Source: Hominimerdicola alba 8
Lineage (GTDB): Bacteria; Bacillota; Clostridia; Oscillospirales; Ruminococcaceae
Assembly: GCF_000178155.2 (NCBI RefSeq)
Contig: NZ_ADKM02000018.1
Span: forward strand, 62,001 to 126,000
Direction: 5' to 3'
DNA length: 64,000 bases
Of this stretch, positions 26,320-34,886 are shown one piece after another (position 1 is the first letter of the stretch; every line of letters begins with the position of its first letter). The notes below the pieces were generated by a model. It was not told the DNA's origin. It ran no database searches and saw only the letters and a program-made list of their open reading frames with translations. The position numbers and the translations under genes were made by a program.

Positions 26320-26499
26320 ATGAGATCAAGAAATCCCGTGACTATCATCGGGGCACTGGTGCTGTGCGGCGTGATATTCGTGGCGCTGAAATTATTATTT
26401 CCCGGCAGGAGCAGCAGGTGGTACATGAACAGGATAAAGCTGACAGCGGGAATAGTACTGTTTATCACGGCGCTGATACTGTTTTTCACGAGGCAGTGA
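26320..26499 (+). CDS. 59-residue small membrane protein
   Basis: Family not recognised. The peptide starts MRSRNPVTIIGALVL and has two hydrophobic helices (about 7-27 and 41-56) around a basic loop with LFPGRSSRWYMN. AAGGAG lies 13 bases before the ATG, a rather long spacing. A second, interrupted gene one base downstream encodes a relative sharing LFPxRSxxWYxN, which argues that both are real. Two helices with a short polar loop suggest a small subunit or a holin-like protein, but this is only shape. Confidence 0.7.
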   Translation: MRSRNPVTIIGALVLCGVIFVALKLLFPGRSSRWYMNRIKLTAGIVLFITALILFFTRQ

Positions 26500-26500
26500 C

Positions 26501-26790
26501 ATGCAGAAAGATAAACTTCCTTTGCCGCTTATTCTATAGCAATCCAACTTTTTAAATTCACAAAATCCAGTCGCAAAAGCTGGGATTTATGGGTTTTGTG
26601 ACTGGATTTTGTCTGAATTTTAAGGCGGATTGCTATAGTCATATCCATCGCCTGCTGTGCGGTGTACTTCTTTTTGAGATACCTGTTCCCGAACAGGAGC
26701 AGGAGTTGGTATAACAACATGCTGAAAGTGGTCGGCATGTCAGTTATCATCATAGCCGTGATGATATATTTCGTTACAACACATCAATGA
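26501..26790 (+). pseudogene. Paralogous small membrane-protein gene interrupted by a MITE
   Basis: The gene starts ATG at 26501, one base after the previous stop, and reads MQKDKLPLPLIL up to codon 12. A family 1 MITE then brings an immediate TAG. If the element (26537-26635) and one TA are removed, the frame continues exactly with VISIACCAVYFFL, then YLFPNRSRSWYNN, to TGA at 26788. That gives a 62-residue two-helix protein similar to its neighbour. As it stands the gene is broken unless the 3' part is translated separately; no good start is seen there. Confidence 0.8.
26537..26635. mobile_element. MITE family 1 inside a coding sequence
   Basis: 99 bp, flanked by TA on both sides (26535-26536 and 26636-26637). 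It has the same orientation as the copy at 15167. The host reading frame on both sides gives direct proof of the insertion and of TA target duplication. Confidence 0.92.
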
Positions 26791-26801
26791 GGTGGTAATC
26801 T

Positions 26802-27857
26802 GTGGCTGATGACAAGAGAATAAACCGCCGTCAGAGCATGGACGCTCTTTTTGGCGCAGATGCGGGCGAACTCAGCGAGGAGTTTTTTGAGGAAAAACTC
26901 AAAGAGATGGGCGATGCCCCGAAAGTCACAAAAGGCATGGCGCTCAAACACCAAAAACTCACCGAAGACCCCGTTTCACTGGTGGAAAGCGCCGAAAAAG
27001 GCAGGGTGGTGCGCGATGATAAAATGTCCGCACTGTTCGGTGCTGATGATATCGTACCCGATGAGAACGAGTTTGAACAAAAGCTGAAAGCCCTCGAAGA
27101 AAAGCAGGAAACTGCTCCCGAAAAACAGCTGACCGAGTATGAGCGGTGGCTGGAAGAGGGTCTGAAAAATGATAAGGGCTACGGTGCGAAAGTCGCCTAT
27201 ACAGGCGAGGTGACCGAAGAGCCCGACAGCTACGCAGGCTCTACTCACGAAAGCTATGATAAGTGGCAGGCTGAGACACAGGAGCTTATCCGCAACCTTA
27301 AAAGACGCGATGCAAGGATAAAAGCCCGCGATGACAATATCCACGATGCGCTCTACCTCACATCAGTGATGAAAGGCGGCGCGGGCATGGAGCATTCGGG
27401 CGACGGCGCACGCTTTATGGATATCATAATATCACTGGCATGGTATGTGCTTTTCGCCTTTACGTTCGTGGGACTTTTCAAAGTAGCAGGCGGCGAGGGC
27501 ATGGACCTCTGGGCAGGCGGAGGGATAGGCGGCGTTGTGGGCGCTGTCGTGCGCTACAACGGCAGGCAGGATTATCCTCTGTGGCAGGCTTTGCAGAAAG
27601 GCGCGGTGGAAGTCGCGCTGTGCATAGCATTCATACTTTGCTGGATATTGAACTGTTTTGCGAGTATGAATTTCGCGGCTGTCATGTTCATAGGCGGCGT
27701 ATTCGCATGCTTCGGCTTGTACCTGCGCGAAAGGCTGTTTGAAGCCCGCCCCGCTAAGGAGGCGTTCTACAGGTGTCTGCCGATATTTATCGGGACAGTG
27801 GCGCTGATAGTGCTGGTGGTTTTGGTCGTGGTGATGTATCGCGAGGCCGGCTTATGA
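26802..27857 (+). CDS. Unknown protein with four C-terminal membrane helices
   Basis: 351 residues, GTG start behind GAGGTGG; family not recognised. The N-terminal cytosolic part contains two related units, MDALFGADAGELSEEFFEEKL and MSALFGADDIVPDENEFEQKL-like, at about residues 13-35 and 73-96. Charged helices follow, including YERWLEEGL. From ~205 on there are about four hydrophobic helices with a Gly-rich GGGIGGVVGAVVRY. The start lies 11 bases after the interrupted small membrane-protein gene, so the three genes likely form one operon. The paired LFGAD motifs may dock a partner (inference). Confidence 0.75.
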   Translation: MADDKRINRRQSMDALFGADAGELSEEFFEEKLKEMGDAPKVTKGMALKHQKLTEDPVSLVESAEKGRVVRDDKMSALFGADDIVPDENEFEQKLKALEEKQETAPEKQLTEYERWLEEGLKNDKGYGAKVAYTGEVTEEPDSYAGSTHESYDKWQAETQELIRNLKRRDARIKARDDNIHDALYLTSVMKGGAGMEHSGDGARFMDIIISLAWYVLFAFTFVGLFKVAGGEGMDLWAGGGIGGVVGAVVRYNGRQDYPLWQALQKGAVEVALCIAFILCWILNCFASMNFAAVMFIGGVFACFGLYLRERLFEARPAKEAFYRCLPIFIGTVALIVLVVLVVVMYREAGL

Positions 27858-27923
27858 CGGCGCATTCCACATGAAAGAACGTTTTTCGGTGTATGCCGAT
27901 GAACATAGAACCAAATTACCGCA

Positions 27924-27945
27924 GGAATGTTTACTATAACGTTCC
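27924..27945 (+). promoter_or_regulatory. Inverted repeat upstream of isocitrate dehydrogenase
   Basis: GGAATGTT and AACGTTCC, eight bases each with one G-T pair and a 6-base spacer, 25 bases before the start codon. It could be an operator or a leader hairpin. No convincing promoter for this gene was found. Confidence 0.45.
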
Positions 27946-27970
27946 TGATAATAAGAAGGAGGAAACCCCA

Positions 27971-29185
27971 ATGGCAAAGATCCAAATGAAAACACCATTA
28001 GTCGAGATGGACGGCGATGAGATGACCAGAATAATCTGGCAGGAGATAAAGGACATACTGATAACCCCATATGTCGATCTCAAAACAGATTATTATGATC
28101 TCGGACTTGTCCACAGAAACGAAACAAACGATCAGGTAACTGTTGACTCTGCCAATGCTACCAAGAAGTACGGCGTTGCTGTAAAGTGCGCTACCATCAC
28201 CCCTAATGCGGCAAGAATGCCCGAATATAACCTCAAAGAGATGTGGAAGTCCCCCAACGGCACTATTCGTGCAATGCTGGACGGCACCGTTTTCAGAACA
28301 CCTATACTGGTAAAGGGCATCACCCCCTATATCCCCACATGGACAAAGCCTATCACTATCGCACGTCACGCATACGGCGATGTTTACAAGAACGTTGAGA
28401 TGAAATGCCCCGCAGGTGCAAAGGCTGAACTGGTATGCACCGACAAGGACGGCAACGAGAGCCGCGAAACTATCTACAACTTCGAGTGCGACGGCGTTAT
28501 ACAGGGCATGCACAACAAGTCCACCTCCATCGCATCTTTCGCAAGGAGCGTTTTCAACTTTGCCCTTGACACCAAGCAGGACGTTTGGTTCGCTACAAAG
28601 GACACCATCTCCAAGAAGTACGACCACACTTTCAAGGATATATTCTCCGAGATATTCGAGAACGAGTACAAGGCTAAGTTTGAAGCCGCAGGCATAGAGT
28701 ATTTCTACACACTGATAGATGATGCCGTTGCAAGAGTTATCCGTTCCAACGGCGGCTACATCTGGGCTTGCAAGAACTATGACGGCGATGTTATGTCCGA
28801 TATGGTGGCTACTGCTTACGGTTCGCTGGCTATGATGACTTCTGTACTGGTATCGCCCGACGGTGTTTACGAGTATGAAGCCGCACACGGCACAGTTCAG
28901 CGCCACTACTACAAGCACCTTAAGGGTGAGGAAACTTCCACCAACTCTGTTGCAACACTGTTCGCATGGACAGGCGCATTCCGCAAGAGAGGTGAACTGG
29001 ACGAACTGCCCGAACTGGTGAACTTCGCTGACTGCCTTGAAAAGGCTACCATACAGACCATCGAAGACGGCATAATGACAGGCGACCTTTATCTGCTCTC
29101 CAAGCTGGAGAACAAGCAGAAAGTCAACACTGAGGACTTCCTCAAAGCCGTTGACGAAAGGCTGAAAAAGTTACTTAACGTATAA
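27971..29185 (+). CDS. icd: NADP-dependent isocitrate dehydrogenase, dimeric eukaryotic-like type
   Basis: 404 residues. It converts isocitrate to 2-oxoglutarate with NADP+. The sequence follows the class shared by eukaryotic cytosolic/mitochondrial enzymes and some bacteria: [17 protein letters not shown] at the start, the substrate loop around GTVFRTPI, the metal site YDGDVMSD, and the NADP site [14 protein letters not shown]. Start at 27971 is set by GAAGGAGGAAA. It is followed by a clear terminator. Its near neighbour aconitase supplies the substrate; the genes between them are unrelated membrane proteins. Confidence 0.94.
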   Translation: MAKIQMKTPLVEMDGDEMTRIIWQEIKDILITPYVDLKTDYYDLGLVHRNETNDQVTVDSANATKKYGVAVKCATITPNAARMPEYNLKEMWKSPNGTIRAMLDGTVFRTPILVKGITPYIPTWTKPITIARHAYGDVYKNVEMKCPAGAKAELVCTDKDGNESRETIYNFECDGVIQGMHNKSTSIASFARSVFNFALDTKQDVWFATKDTISKKYDHTFKDIFSEIFENEYKAKFEAAGIEYFYTLIDDAVARVIRSNGGYIWACKNYDGDVMSDMVATAYGSLAMMTSVLVSPDGVYEYEAAHGTVQRHYYKHLKGEETSTNSVATLFAWTGAFRKRGELDELPELVNFADCLEKATIQTIEDGIMTGDLYLLSKLENKQKVNTEDFLKAVDERLKKLLNV

Positions 29186-29203
29186 TATCCGCATAAAAGT
29201 TCA

Positions 29204-29243
29204 GCCCCTGAGCCTTTAAAAGCGCTCAGGGGCATTTTTTATT
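29204..29243 (+). terminator. Terminator after icd
   Basis: GCCCCTGAGC/GCTCAGGGGC followed by ATTTTTT. Confidence 0.92.
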
Positions 29244-29297
29244 ATGACTATCCCTTTAGCACACCAACTAAAAATGCGGTAAACAAAAGGATAATTC
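29244..29297. mobile_element. MITE family 2, right-end fragment
   Basis: ATGACTATCCCTTTAGCACA, then the sequence matches the reversed right third of the copy at 34974 (AAAAGGATAATT), then similarity stops. Its left end is missing. Confidence 0.7.
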
Positions 29298-29419
29298 TGC
29301 GGAGTAAATATCACCTTTCAGTGAACCAATATCGCATCGCTCATTTGTATCCGTTCTTTCGGTCATTGATCCGAAATTGCATTTCACGCATACCTGATCG
29401 CAGCTTACGCATATTCCTG

Positions 29420-29448
29420 TTGACATTTGATTATATCTACTGTATAAT
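29420..29448 (+). promoter_or_regulatory. Promoter of the CPBP-like gene
   Basis: Consensus TTGACA, 17 bases, TATAAT. Confidence 0.9.
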
Positions 29449-29502
29449 ACAGACATACCGAATAGATGTACTGAAAAAAATCATCAATGGAGGAGATACA
29501 AA

Positions 29503-30225
29503 ATGAAACAGTTAAACCAAGGACTTACCGCAGAAAGAAAAAAGCAGCTTGACCATGATATTATTGCGATAGGTATTATAACATGTATAGTGCTTACACT
29601 TATTTTGGCGGTATTCGGCAAACAGTTCAACGGCTTTATTTACGACAGGACAAGTCCCGTACTACCGAGAGTTGCTCTTGCAGCTGTGTGCGGACAGTTC
29701 GCACTTGCAGGACTCGGCATTACCGCAGTCTGCATATACAGAAAAGAGAAGTTCACAAATTTCGGGCTTACAAAAAAGAATCTCGTCCCGGCGTTGCTTT
29801 TAAGCCTTGCCTGCTGTGTACCCGACTTCATCTATAATCTTGTAATGGGCAATGTTCATCCCTGGTGTCCGTTCATAGACGTATTCACCACAAAGGAACT
29901 GCTTTCATCATCATTACCCGTAAAGGCGTTGGGATTTGAACTTACAGCAATAGCGTGGGGATTTTTTGAGGGATTCAACTATGTTGTGATAAGAGATAAG
30001 CTGAGTGAGCGTTATCATTCCGATCACAGATTCTGGGATACGGGAGCATTTGTCTGCGCTGTTATGTGCATACTTATACACGGTGTTATAGGAGTTACTC
30101 CCGACGCATTTATGAATATGCTCGTGACTATGTTTCTTATTTATGGTATGCTGATCGTAAGAAAAGAAACCGGAAATGCGTGGGGCTGTGTGCTGATATT
30201 CTTCGTGTACTGGAACGCTCTGTGA
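29503..30225 (+). CDS. CPBP/Abi-like membrane protein, degenerate
   Basis: 240 residues with about six membrane helices, start behind GGAGGAG. The helix GFFEGFNYVVIRDKLSER lies where CPBP intramembrane proteases carry EExxxR; only one Glu is kept. A later helix with CILIHGV offers the conserved His. The protein therefore looks like a CPBP relative whose protease activity is doubtful. It is transcribed alone from a consensus promoter. Other small-helix membrane families cannot be excluded. Confidence 0.6.
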   Translation: MKQLNQGLTAERKKQLDHDIIAIGIITCIVLTLILAVFGKQFNGFIYDRTSPVLPRVALAAVCGQFALAGLGITAVCIYRKEKFTNFGLTKKNLVPALLLSLACCVPDFIYNLVMGNVHPWCPFIDVFTTKELLSSSLPVKALGFELTAIAWGFFEGFNYVVIRDKLSERYHSDHRFWDTGAFVCAVMCILIHGVIGVTPDAFMNMLVTMFLIYGMLIVRKETGNAWGCVLIFFVYWNAL

Positions 30226-30254
30226 TCCCCGGAGGGAACGGTGTAAATGCGATT

Positions 30255-30417
30255 ATGACTATCCCTTTAGCACACCACTGCAAAATACCTTTATCAATGA
30301 GGAAAATCTGAGTTGATGTTATCTTTCCCCCGCCGCAGGCGGGGGAAAAATATACAACAAGAACCTTAAGTTCTGTATAGCCGCTGTTTTTGTGGTGTGT
30401 CAGCGGGATAACCACAT
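30255..30417. mobile_element. MITE family 2, full copy, inverted
   Basis: 163 bp from ATGACTATCCC to GGGATAACCACAT with the central GC palindrome. It lies between the CPBP-like gene and a converging membrane-protein gene. Confidence 0.82.
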
Positions 30418-30435
30418 TTTTTATTCAGCCGATGG

Positions 30436-30957
30436 TCACATGTGGGCTGAAATATGTTCGTATGAGGGGAACATGCTTTCCAGTATCAGCACGACAGCGA
30501 TTATCACGGCGGCAAAAAACGATGTGACGATCAGCTGAGATCGCTTTGCTGTTTGTTGTTTTTCTCTATCTGTGACCAGCGCTATGACAGCGGCTATCAG
30601 GCAATTGACGGAAAGTATCACTATAAGGAAAAAACCTGTAAAATTACCGCCTGCCGTTTCTCTGCCGTAATTGGGGAAGATCAGGTTCAGTGCCCTGACA
30701 GAGTAATCTGCTGAAATAAAATATTGCAGTACAAGGCGCGAGATGGGTATGGAAAGCCCCCATTTCACCAGCCATTCTATTTTGTCATCACTTATCAGCG
30801 CAAGACCGTACAGCGCTGATATAAACAATATATAGATAAATGCGGCGGCAAGACCGAACGCATCGGTGATTATTTTGCTGAGAAAAACAGAAGATACATA
30901 GAATACCGATATTTCAGCCGCAAGAAGAACATCTTTTGCTATTTTCTTTCCGCTCAT
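30436..30957 (-). CDS. Unknown membrane protein
   Basis: 173 residues with four likely membrane helices; family not recognised. The start at 30957 is set by CGGAGCGG; the open frame extends further but would overlap hisA. It begins 32 bases after the hisA stop on the same strand and is probably co-transcribed with it. The final segment ILESMFPSYEH is hydrophobic then charged. No functional motif is visible. Confidence 0.65.
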   Translation of the reverse strand: MSGKKIAKDVLLAAEISVFYVSSVFLSKIITDAFGLAAAFIYILFISALYGLALISDDKIEWLVKWGLSIPISRLVLQYFISADYSVRALNLIFPNYGRETAGGNFTGFFLIVILSVNCLIAAVIALVTDREKQQTAKRSQLIVTSFFAAVIIAVVLILESMFPSYEHISAHM

Positions 30958-30988
30958 ATCTGTCCGCTCCGTGATCCTGCCCGCAGGC

Positions 30989-31765
30989 TCATTTTTTTCC
31001 AAAATCGCAGACTTCCTCAAAGCGCATGTGACCGCCGAATATATCCAGCGCACTGCCGATGGTGAAATCTACTTTGCCGCGCCCCAGTTCTTTGAGTTTG
31101 GCGAGGTCATCAAAGGACGCTATGCCGCCCGCATATGTGGCAGGCATGCCGTCGATACCGCCCAGCATGGCGGCGACTTCTTCTTCTATGCCGTGAGCCT
31201 TGCCCTCCACATCGACTGCGTGTATCAGGAATTCGTCACAGCTGTCGCGCAGGCGTTCTATGGTTTCACGGCAGAGTTTTGTATCGGTGAACTTCTGCCA
31301 GCGGTCGGTGACGATATAGTAGCCGTCCCCGCGCCTGCGGCAGGAGAGGTCGAGAACAAGGCGTTCCTTGCCGACTGCGCGTTTCATAAGTGACAGGTTG
31401 TGTTCATCTATCTCGCCGTTGCGGAAAACAAAGCTGGTCACTATGACATGGCTCGCGCCCTTGTCAAGGAAATTTTTGGCATTCTCGTTATTGATGCCGC
31501 CGCCTATCTGCAAGCCGCCCTCAAAAGCGGCGAGGGCTTTGTGCGCCTGTTCGACATCTGCATTATAGTACTGACTTCCTGCGGGGTTGAGGATAATGAT
31601 ATGTCCCCCCGTAAGCCCGCGCTTTTTATAGAGTTCGCCGTAATAGCCGCCGTCCTGCTGTGAAACGAAGTTATCCTCAGCCATATCGCCCTTATCCGAA
31701 AGGCTCCCGCCGACTATCTGCTTGACCGAGCCGTTGTGTATATCTATACATGGTCTGAATTTCAT
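30989..31765 (-). CDS. hisA: HisA-type isomerase, eukaryotic-like form
   Basis: 258 residues. It isomerises the ProFAR intermediate in step four of histidine synthesis by family. FRPCIDIHNGSVKQIVGG carries the first catalytic Asp, GGLQIGGGIN the first phosphate loop, and YAGGIASFDDL the second catalytic region. The spacing and ends (GSALDIFGG) are those of plant/fungal HIS6 and a few bacteria rather than the usual bacterial HisA. No other his gene is in the window. RBS GGAGGT, own promoter. Confidence 0.85.
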   Translation of the reverse strand: MKFRPCIDIHNGSVKQIVGGSLSDKGDMAEDNFVSQQDGGYYGELYKKRGLTGGHIIILNPAGSQYYNADVEQAHKALAAFEGGLQIGGGINNENAKNFLDKGASHVIVTSFVFRNGEIDEHNLSLMKRAVGKERLVLDLSCRRRGDGYYIVTDRWQKFTDTKLCRETIERLRDSCDEFLIHAVDVEGKAHGIEEEVAAMLGGIDGMPATYAGGIASFDDLAKLKELGRGKVDFTIGSALDIFGGHMRFEEVCDFGKK

Positions 31766-31796
31766 ACTGTACCTCCAACTATGATATGCTGAAATG

Positions 31797-31826
31797 ATTA
31801 TACCACAGCGGTAGAGGGTTTGTCAA
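31797..31826 (-). promoter_or_regulatory. Promoter of hisA
   Basis: Minus strand: TTGACA, 18 bases, TATAAT. Confidence 0.85.
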
Positions 31827-31830
31827 TCGG

Positions 31831-32028
31831 GGGGCGCGAGCGACAGTGTCGGCATGACCCCTGCTGCAATGGTTTGCCATTCTTATCCTTTGGACTGCTG
31901 ACCGAACGGCAGGAGTCACGCCGACACTGTCGCGTGTGCCCCCGCCATACACTATTGACTTGCTTATCATCGGGAGCGATGGACGAACGGCGGGAGTCAC
32001 GCCGACACTGTCGCGTGTGCCCCTGCCA
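31831..32028. repeat. Cluster of three ~40-47-bp repeats with GCCGACACTGTCGC core
   Basis: Two direct copies (31901-31947 and 31982-32028) differ at only a few positions. A third, inverted copy lies at about 31831-31867. Each core (GCGACAGTGTCGGC) is palindromic. The cluster fills the space between the divergent hisA and thioesterase promoters. No gene is seen. Confidence 0.8.
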
Positions 32029-32063
32029 ATAATTATGAATTGTGAATTATGAATTATGAATTG
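32024..32063. repeat. AT-rich intergenic repeat, copy 3
   Basis: TGCCAATAATT followed by ATGAATT/GTGAATT units; abuts the GCCGACACTGTCGC repeat cluster. Confidence 0.85.
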
Positions 32064-32074
32064 TTTTGCTCGGC

Positions 32075-32103
32075 TTGCAAATTAAGCCCAAATATGTTAC
32101 AAT
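32075..32103 (+). promoter_or_regulatory. Promoter of the thioesterase-lysozyme-birA operon
   Basis: TTGCAA, 17 bases, TACAAT. Confidence 0.8.
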
Positions 32104-32139
32104 ATAAATAGTATATCTATCGAAAGAAGGAACCAAAAA

Positions 32140-32571
32140 ATGAATGAATATAAACCCTATCGCCGTAAGGCTTATTATTATGAAACCGATCGTATGGATA
32201 TCGTCCATCACTCAAATTATGTCCGCTGGCTCGAAGAAGCCCGCGTCGATATGATGGAACAGCTTGGCTGTCCGTTCGATTTCACCGAGAAACATGGCAT
32301 TGTGTCCCCTGTTCTGAGCGTGTCCTGCGAATATAAATACCCCGTCCGCTTCGGTGATGAGTTTGAGGTCAACTGCCATCTTCTGAGTTTCAACGGCTGT
32401 AAGTTTGAACTGGAATATGAGGTCACTAACCTGACGACAGGTCAGCTGTCACTTATCGCCAAAACTTCCCACTGCTTCACAGGCACCGACCTGCGCCCTA
32501 TCCGCATGCAGAAGAAATTTCCGCAGCTGTACGATAACCTGCTGAAAGCACTGGAGGATAAGGGCGAATGA
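32140..32571 (+). CDS. Hotdog-fold acyl-CoA thioesterase, YbgC/4HBT type
   Basis: 143 residues. The motif YYETDRMDIVHHSNYVRWLE holds the catalytic Asp of 4HBT thioesterases, with HxNY-type residues after it. It should hydrolyse acyl-CoA or acyl-ACP thioesters; chain preference unknown. The RBS is GAAAGAAGG. The stop overlaps the next ATG in ATGA, so translation is coupled to the lysozyme gene. Confidence 0.9.
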   Translation: MNEYKPYRRKAYYYETDRMDIVHHSNYVRWLEEARVDMMEQLGCPFDFTEKHGIVSPVLSVSCEYKYPVRFGDEFEVNCHLLSFNGCKFELEYEVTNLTTGQLSLIAKTSHCFTGTDLRPIRMQKKFPQLYDNLLKALEDKGE

Positions 32572-33911
32572 AAAAAGCACTGATATTCGCCGCTTCTGCC
32601 CTTATGCTGACTTCCTGCGGCAAGGAGATAGAACAGCAGTCTGCCCCCCGCGTGACAACGGTCAATACCACCACCGCCGAGCAAGATGCTGTCCCTGACG
32701 AAATGACCCCCGCCGAAACCGAAGAATCCCCCGCTGTCACCACGACCGCCACAACAAAAAAGGAAGAACCTTCAAAAGCTGAAACTACCGCAAAAGCCCC
32801 CAAAAAAGCAGAGCCCGCCCCCATCAGCGCGGTCTGCATGGATACGGTCGAGGTATACCATAAGGTAAAACTCAGCGAGTTTGTGACGGAAAGCAGTGCA
32901 GTCCTTGCCAACGGCGATGACATACTTGATACCGAAACTCTCGGTGAACACGAAGTTACATTGAAGTTTGAGCAGGACGGCGCTTCTGTCGAGAAAAAGG
33001 TGACCTATACCGTCATCGACAGCACTGCCCCCGTCATACTTCTGGGCGATACCATGAGCGTTTCAGTCGGTGAATGGTTCGACCCCGCCGACTATATCAG
33101 CTACGCCGACAACTTCGACCGCGCCCCGTCTTTTGACTGGTCGGGCACAGTCGATACCTCAGCGGCAGGCGTTTACCCCATAACCGTCTATATCTCCGAC
33201 CATAACGGAAATACTCTGACACAGGATATCGATGTCACCGTTTCCGACTACGTTACCGACCCATACTATGATGACAGCGTGATATATTTCAGCGACTTCA
33301 GACAGCAGTACGCCGCCGATGGCAGAGAATTCGGCATAGATGTTTCAAGGTGGCAGGGCAGTATAGATTTTGACGCTGTCGCATCTGAGGGCTGTTCATT
33401 TGCCATCGTGCGCATGGGCTACGGCGAATTTGGCGGCGCTGACCTCGATGCTTATTACTATGACAACATAGCAGGCGCTAAAAACGCAGGTCTTAAAGTC
33501 GGCGTGTATTTCTATTCCACCGACACCACCACCGAAGGCGCAAGGGCAACAGCCCGCCGCATGGTCGAAGTGCTGGGCGGTCAGTCCCTTGATATGCCCA
33601 TCGCCTTTGACTGGGAGGAATTTCAGCATTTCCAGAACTACGGCATCAGCCTGCACGACCTCAGCGAGGTGTTTGAAGCCTTCGCTGATGAACTCAGACA
33701 GAACGGCTATGATACCATGCTTTACAGCAGTAAGAATTTTATGGAACGCTTCTGGGAAAACAAGAACGACCACCCCGTATGGGTGGCACAGTATTATGAC
33801 GAACTGACCTACAGCGGCGACTGGTACATCTGGCAGAGGTGCGGCACAGGCCGCATCTCAGGCATAGACGGCGCTGTTGACCTGAATGTTATGCAGGAGG
33901 TAGCAAGATGA
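32568..33911 (+). CDS. GH25 lysozyme lipoprotein with Ig-like region
   Basis: 447 residues. Signal peptide with lipobox LTSC, then a Thr/Glu/Ala-rich linker (25-90), then two Ig-like beta segments, ending with a GH25 muramidase domain (about 255-445). The domain shows FGIDVSRWQGSIDF and PIAFDWEEF with the catalytic acids. It cuts peptidoglycan between MurNAc and GlcNAc from the outer membrane face, so it is a likely wall-remodelling enzyme. ATGA overlaps join it to the genes on both sides, an unusual operon with a cytosolic thioesterase and BirA. Confidence 0.9.
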   Translation: MKKALIFAASALMLTSCGKEIEQQSAPRVTTVNTTTAEQDAVPDEMTPAETEESPAVTTTATTKKEEPSKAETTAKAPKKAEPAPISAVCMDTVEVYHKVKLSEFVTESSAVLANGDDILDTETLGEHEVTLKFEQDGASVEKKVTYTVIDSTAPVILLGDTMSVSVGEWFDPADYISYADNFDRAPSFDWSGTVDTSAAGVYPITVYISDHNGNTLTQDIDVTVSDYVTDPYYDDSVIYFSDFRQQYAADGREFGIDVSRWQGSIDFDAVASEGCSFAIVRMGYGEFGGADLDAYYYDNIAGAKNAGLKVGVYFYSTDTTTEGARATARRMVEVLGGQSLDMPIAFDWEEFQHFQNYGISLHDLSEVFEAFADELRQNGYDTMLYSSKNFMERFWENKNDHPVWVAQYYDELTYSGDWYIWQRCGTGRISGIDGAVDLNVMQEVAR

Positions 33912-34879
33912 CTGTAAAGGACGAACTTATACGGCTTTTTGAGCGCAACAGAGGTACATTCCTTTCGGGTGCCGATATTGCCGACAAGCTGGGCTGTACT
34001 CGCGGCGCTGTCTGGAAAGCGGTCAAAAGCCTGCAAACTGAGGGCTATAATATAAGCGCAGTCACCAATCGCGGCTACTGCCTTGACGGTGCAGATGTGC
34101 TTTCGGCGGCGGGTATCGAGAAATATCTCACCCCCGAATGCGGCGCAAAACTGACCGTCTATAAGGAAACCGACTCTACCAACACCCGCCTGCGCGAACT
34201 GGCGGCAAACGGTGCGGCTGAGGGTACAACAGTCGTTGCAGGCATGCAGACCAACGGCAGGGGCAGGCTGGGCAGAAGTTTTTTCTCGCCCTCTGATACA
34301 GGGCTGTATCTCAGCATACTGCTAAGACCCGAAATGACCGCCGCTGACGCAGTGCGCATCACCACCGCCGCCGCAGTCGCAGTAGCCGAAGCCGCCGAAG
34401 AAGTCAGCGGCAGACAGGCTGATATAAAGTGGGTCAACGATGTCTATATGGATTCCCGCAAGATATGCGGCATACTCACCGAAGCCTCTTTCAGCCTTGA
34501 AAGCGGCGGACTTGACTACGCAGTCTGCGGCATCGGCATAAACGTGTATGAGCCCGAAGGCGGCTTCCCCGAAGAGATACGCGATATCGCGGGCGCAGTC
34601 CTCACCGCCCGCGTTGAAGATGCCCGCAACCGCATGGCGGGGCTGGTCATATCAAAATTCCTGCGCTACTACCGCGAACTTTCAGAGGACACTTTCCTTG
34701 AAGGCTACCGCTCACGCCTTATCTGGCGCGGCGAAGAGATAAACCTCATACGCGGCAGTGAGATCACTCCCGCAAAGCTGATAGATGTTGACGAACGCTG
34801 CCGCCTGCTGGTCGAACGGCATGACGGCACCCGCGACTGCATTTCCAGCGGCGAGATAAGCATTCGCCGCAGAGAATAA
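33908..34879 (+). CDS. birA: Biotin ligase / biotin operon repressor
   Basis: 323 residues. The N-terminal HTH (SGADIADKLGCTRGAVWKAV) is followed by the ligase domain with the biotinoyl-AMP loop GRGRLGRSFFSP, KWVNDVY, and a C-terminal SH3-like cap. It attaches biotin to carboxylase subunits and, by having the HTH, may also repress biotin genes. The start overlaps the lysozyme stop in ATGA. A nested pair of MITEs begins eight bases after its stop. Confidence 0.93.
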   Translation: MTVKDELIRLFERNRGTFLSGADIADKLGCTRGAVWKAVKSLQTEGYNISAVTNRGYCLDGADVLSAAGIEKYLTPECGAKLTVYKETDSTNTRLRELAANGAAEGTTVVAGMQTNGRGRLGRSFFSPSDTGLYLSILLRPEMTAADAVRITTAAAVAVAEAAEEVSGRQADIKWVNDVYMDSRKICGILTEASFSLESGGLDYAVCGIGINVYEPEGGFPEEIRDIAGAVLTARVEDARNRMAGLVISKFLRYYRELSEDTFLEGYRSRLIWRGEEINLIRGSEITPAKLIDVDERCRLLVERHDGTRDCISSGEISIRRRE

Positions 34880-34886
34880 CCATACC

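Noticed and set aside
26145-26489. 114-residue minus-strand open frame
   Set aside because: No ribosome site, low-quality composition, and it overlaps a better supported plus-strand small gene at 26320.
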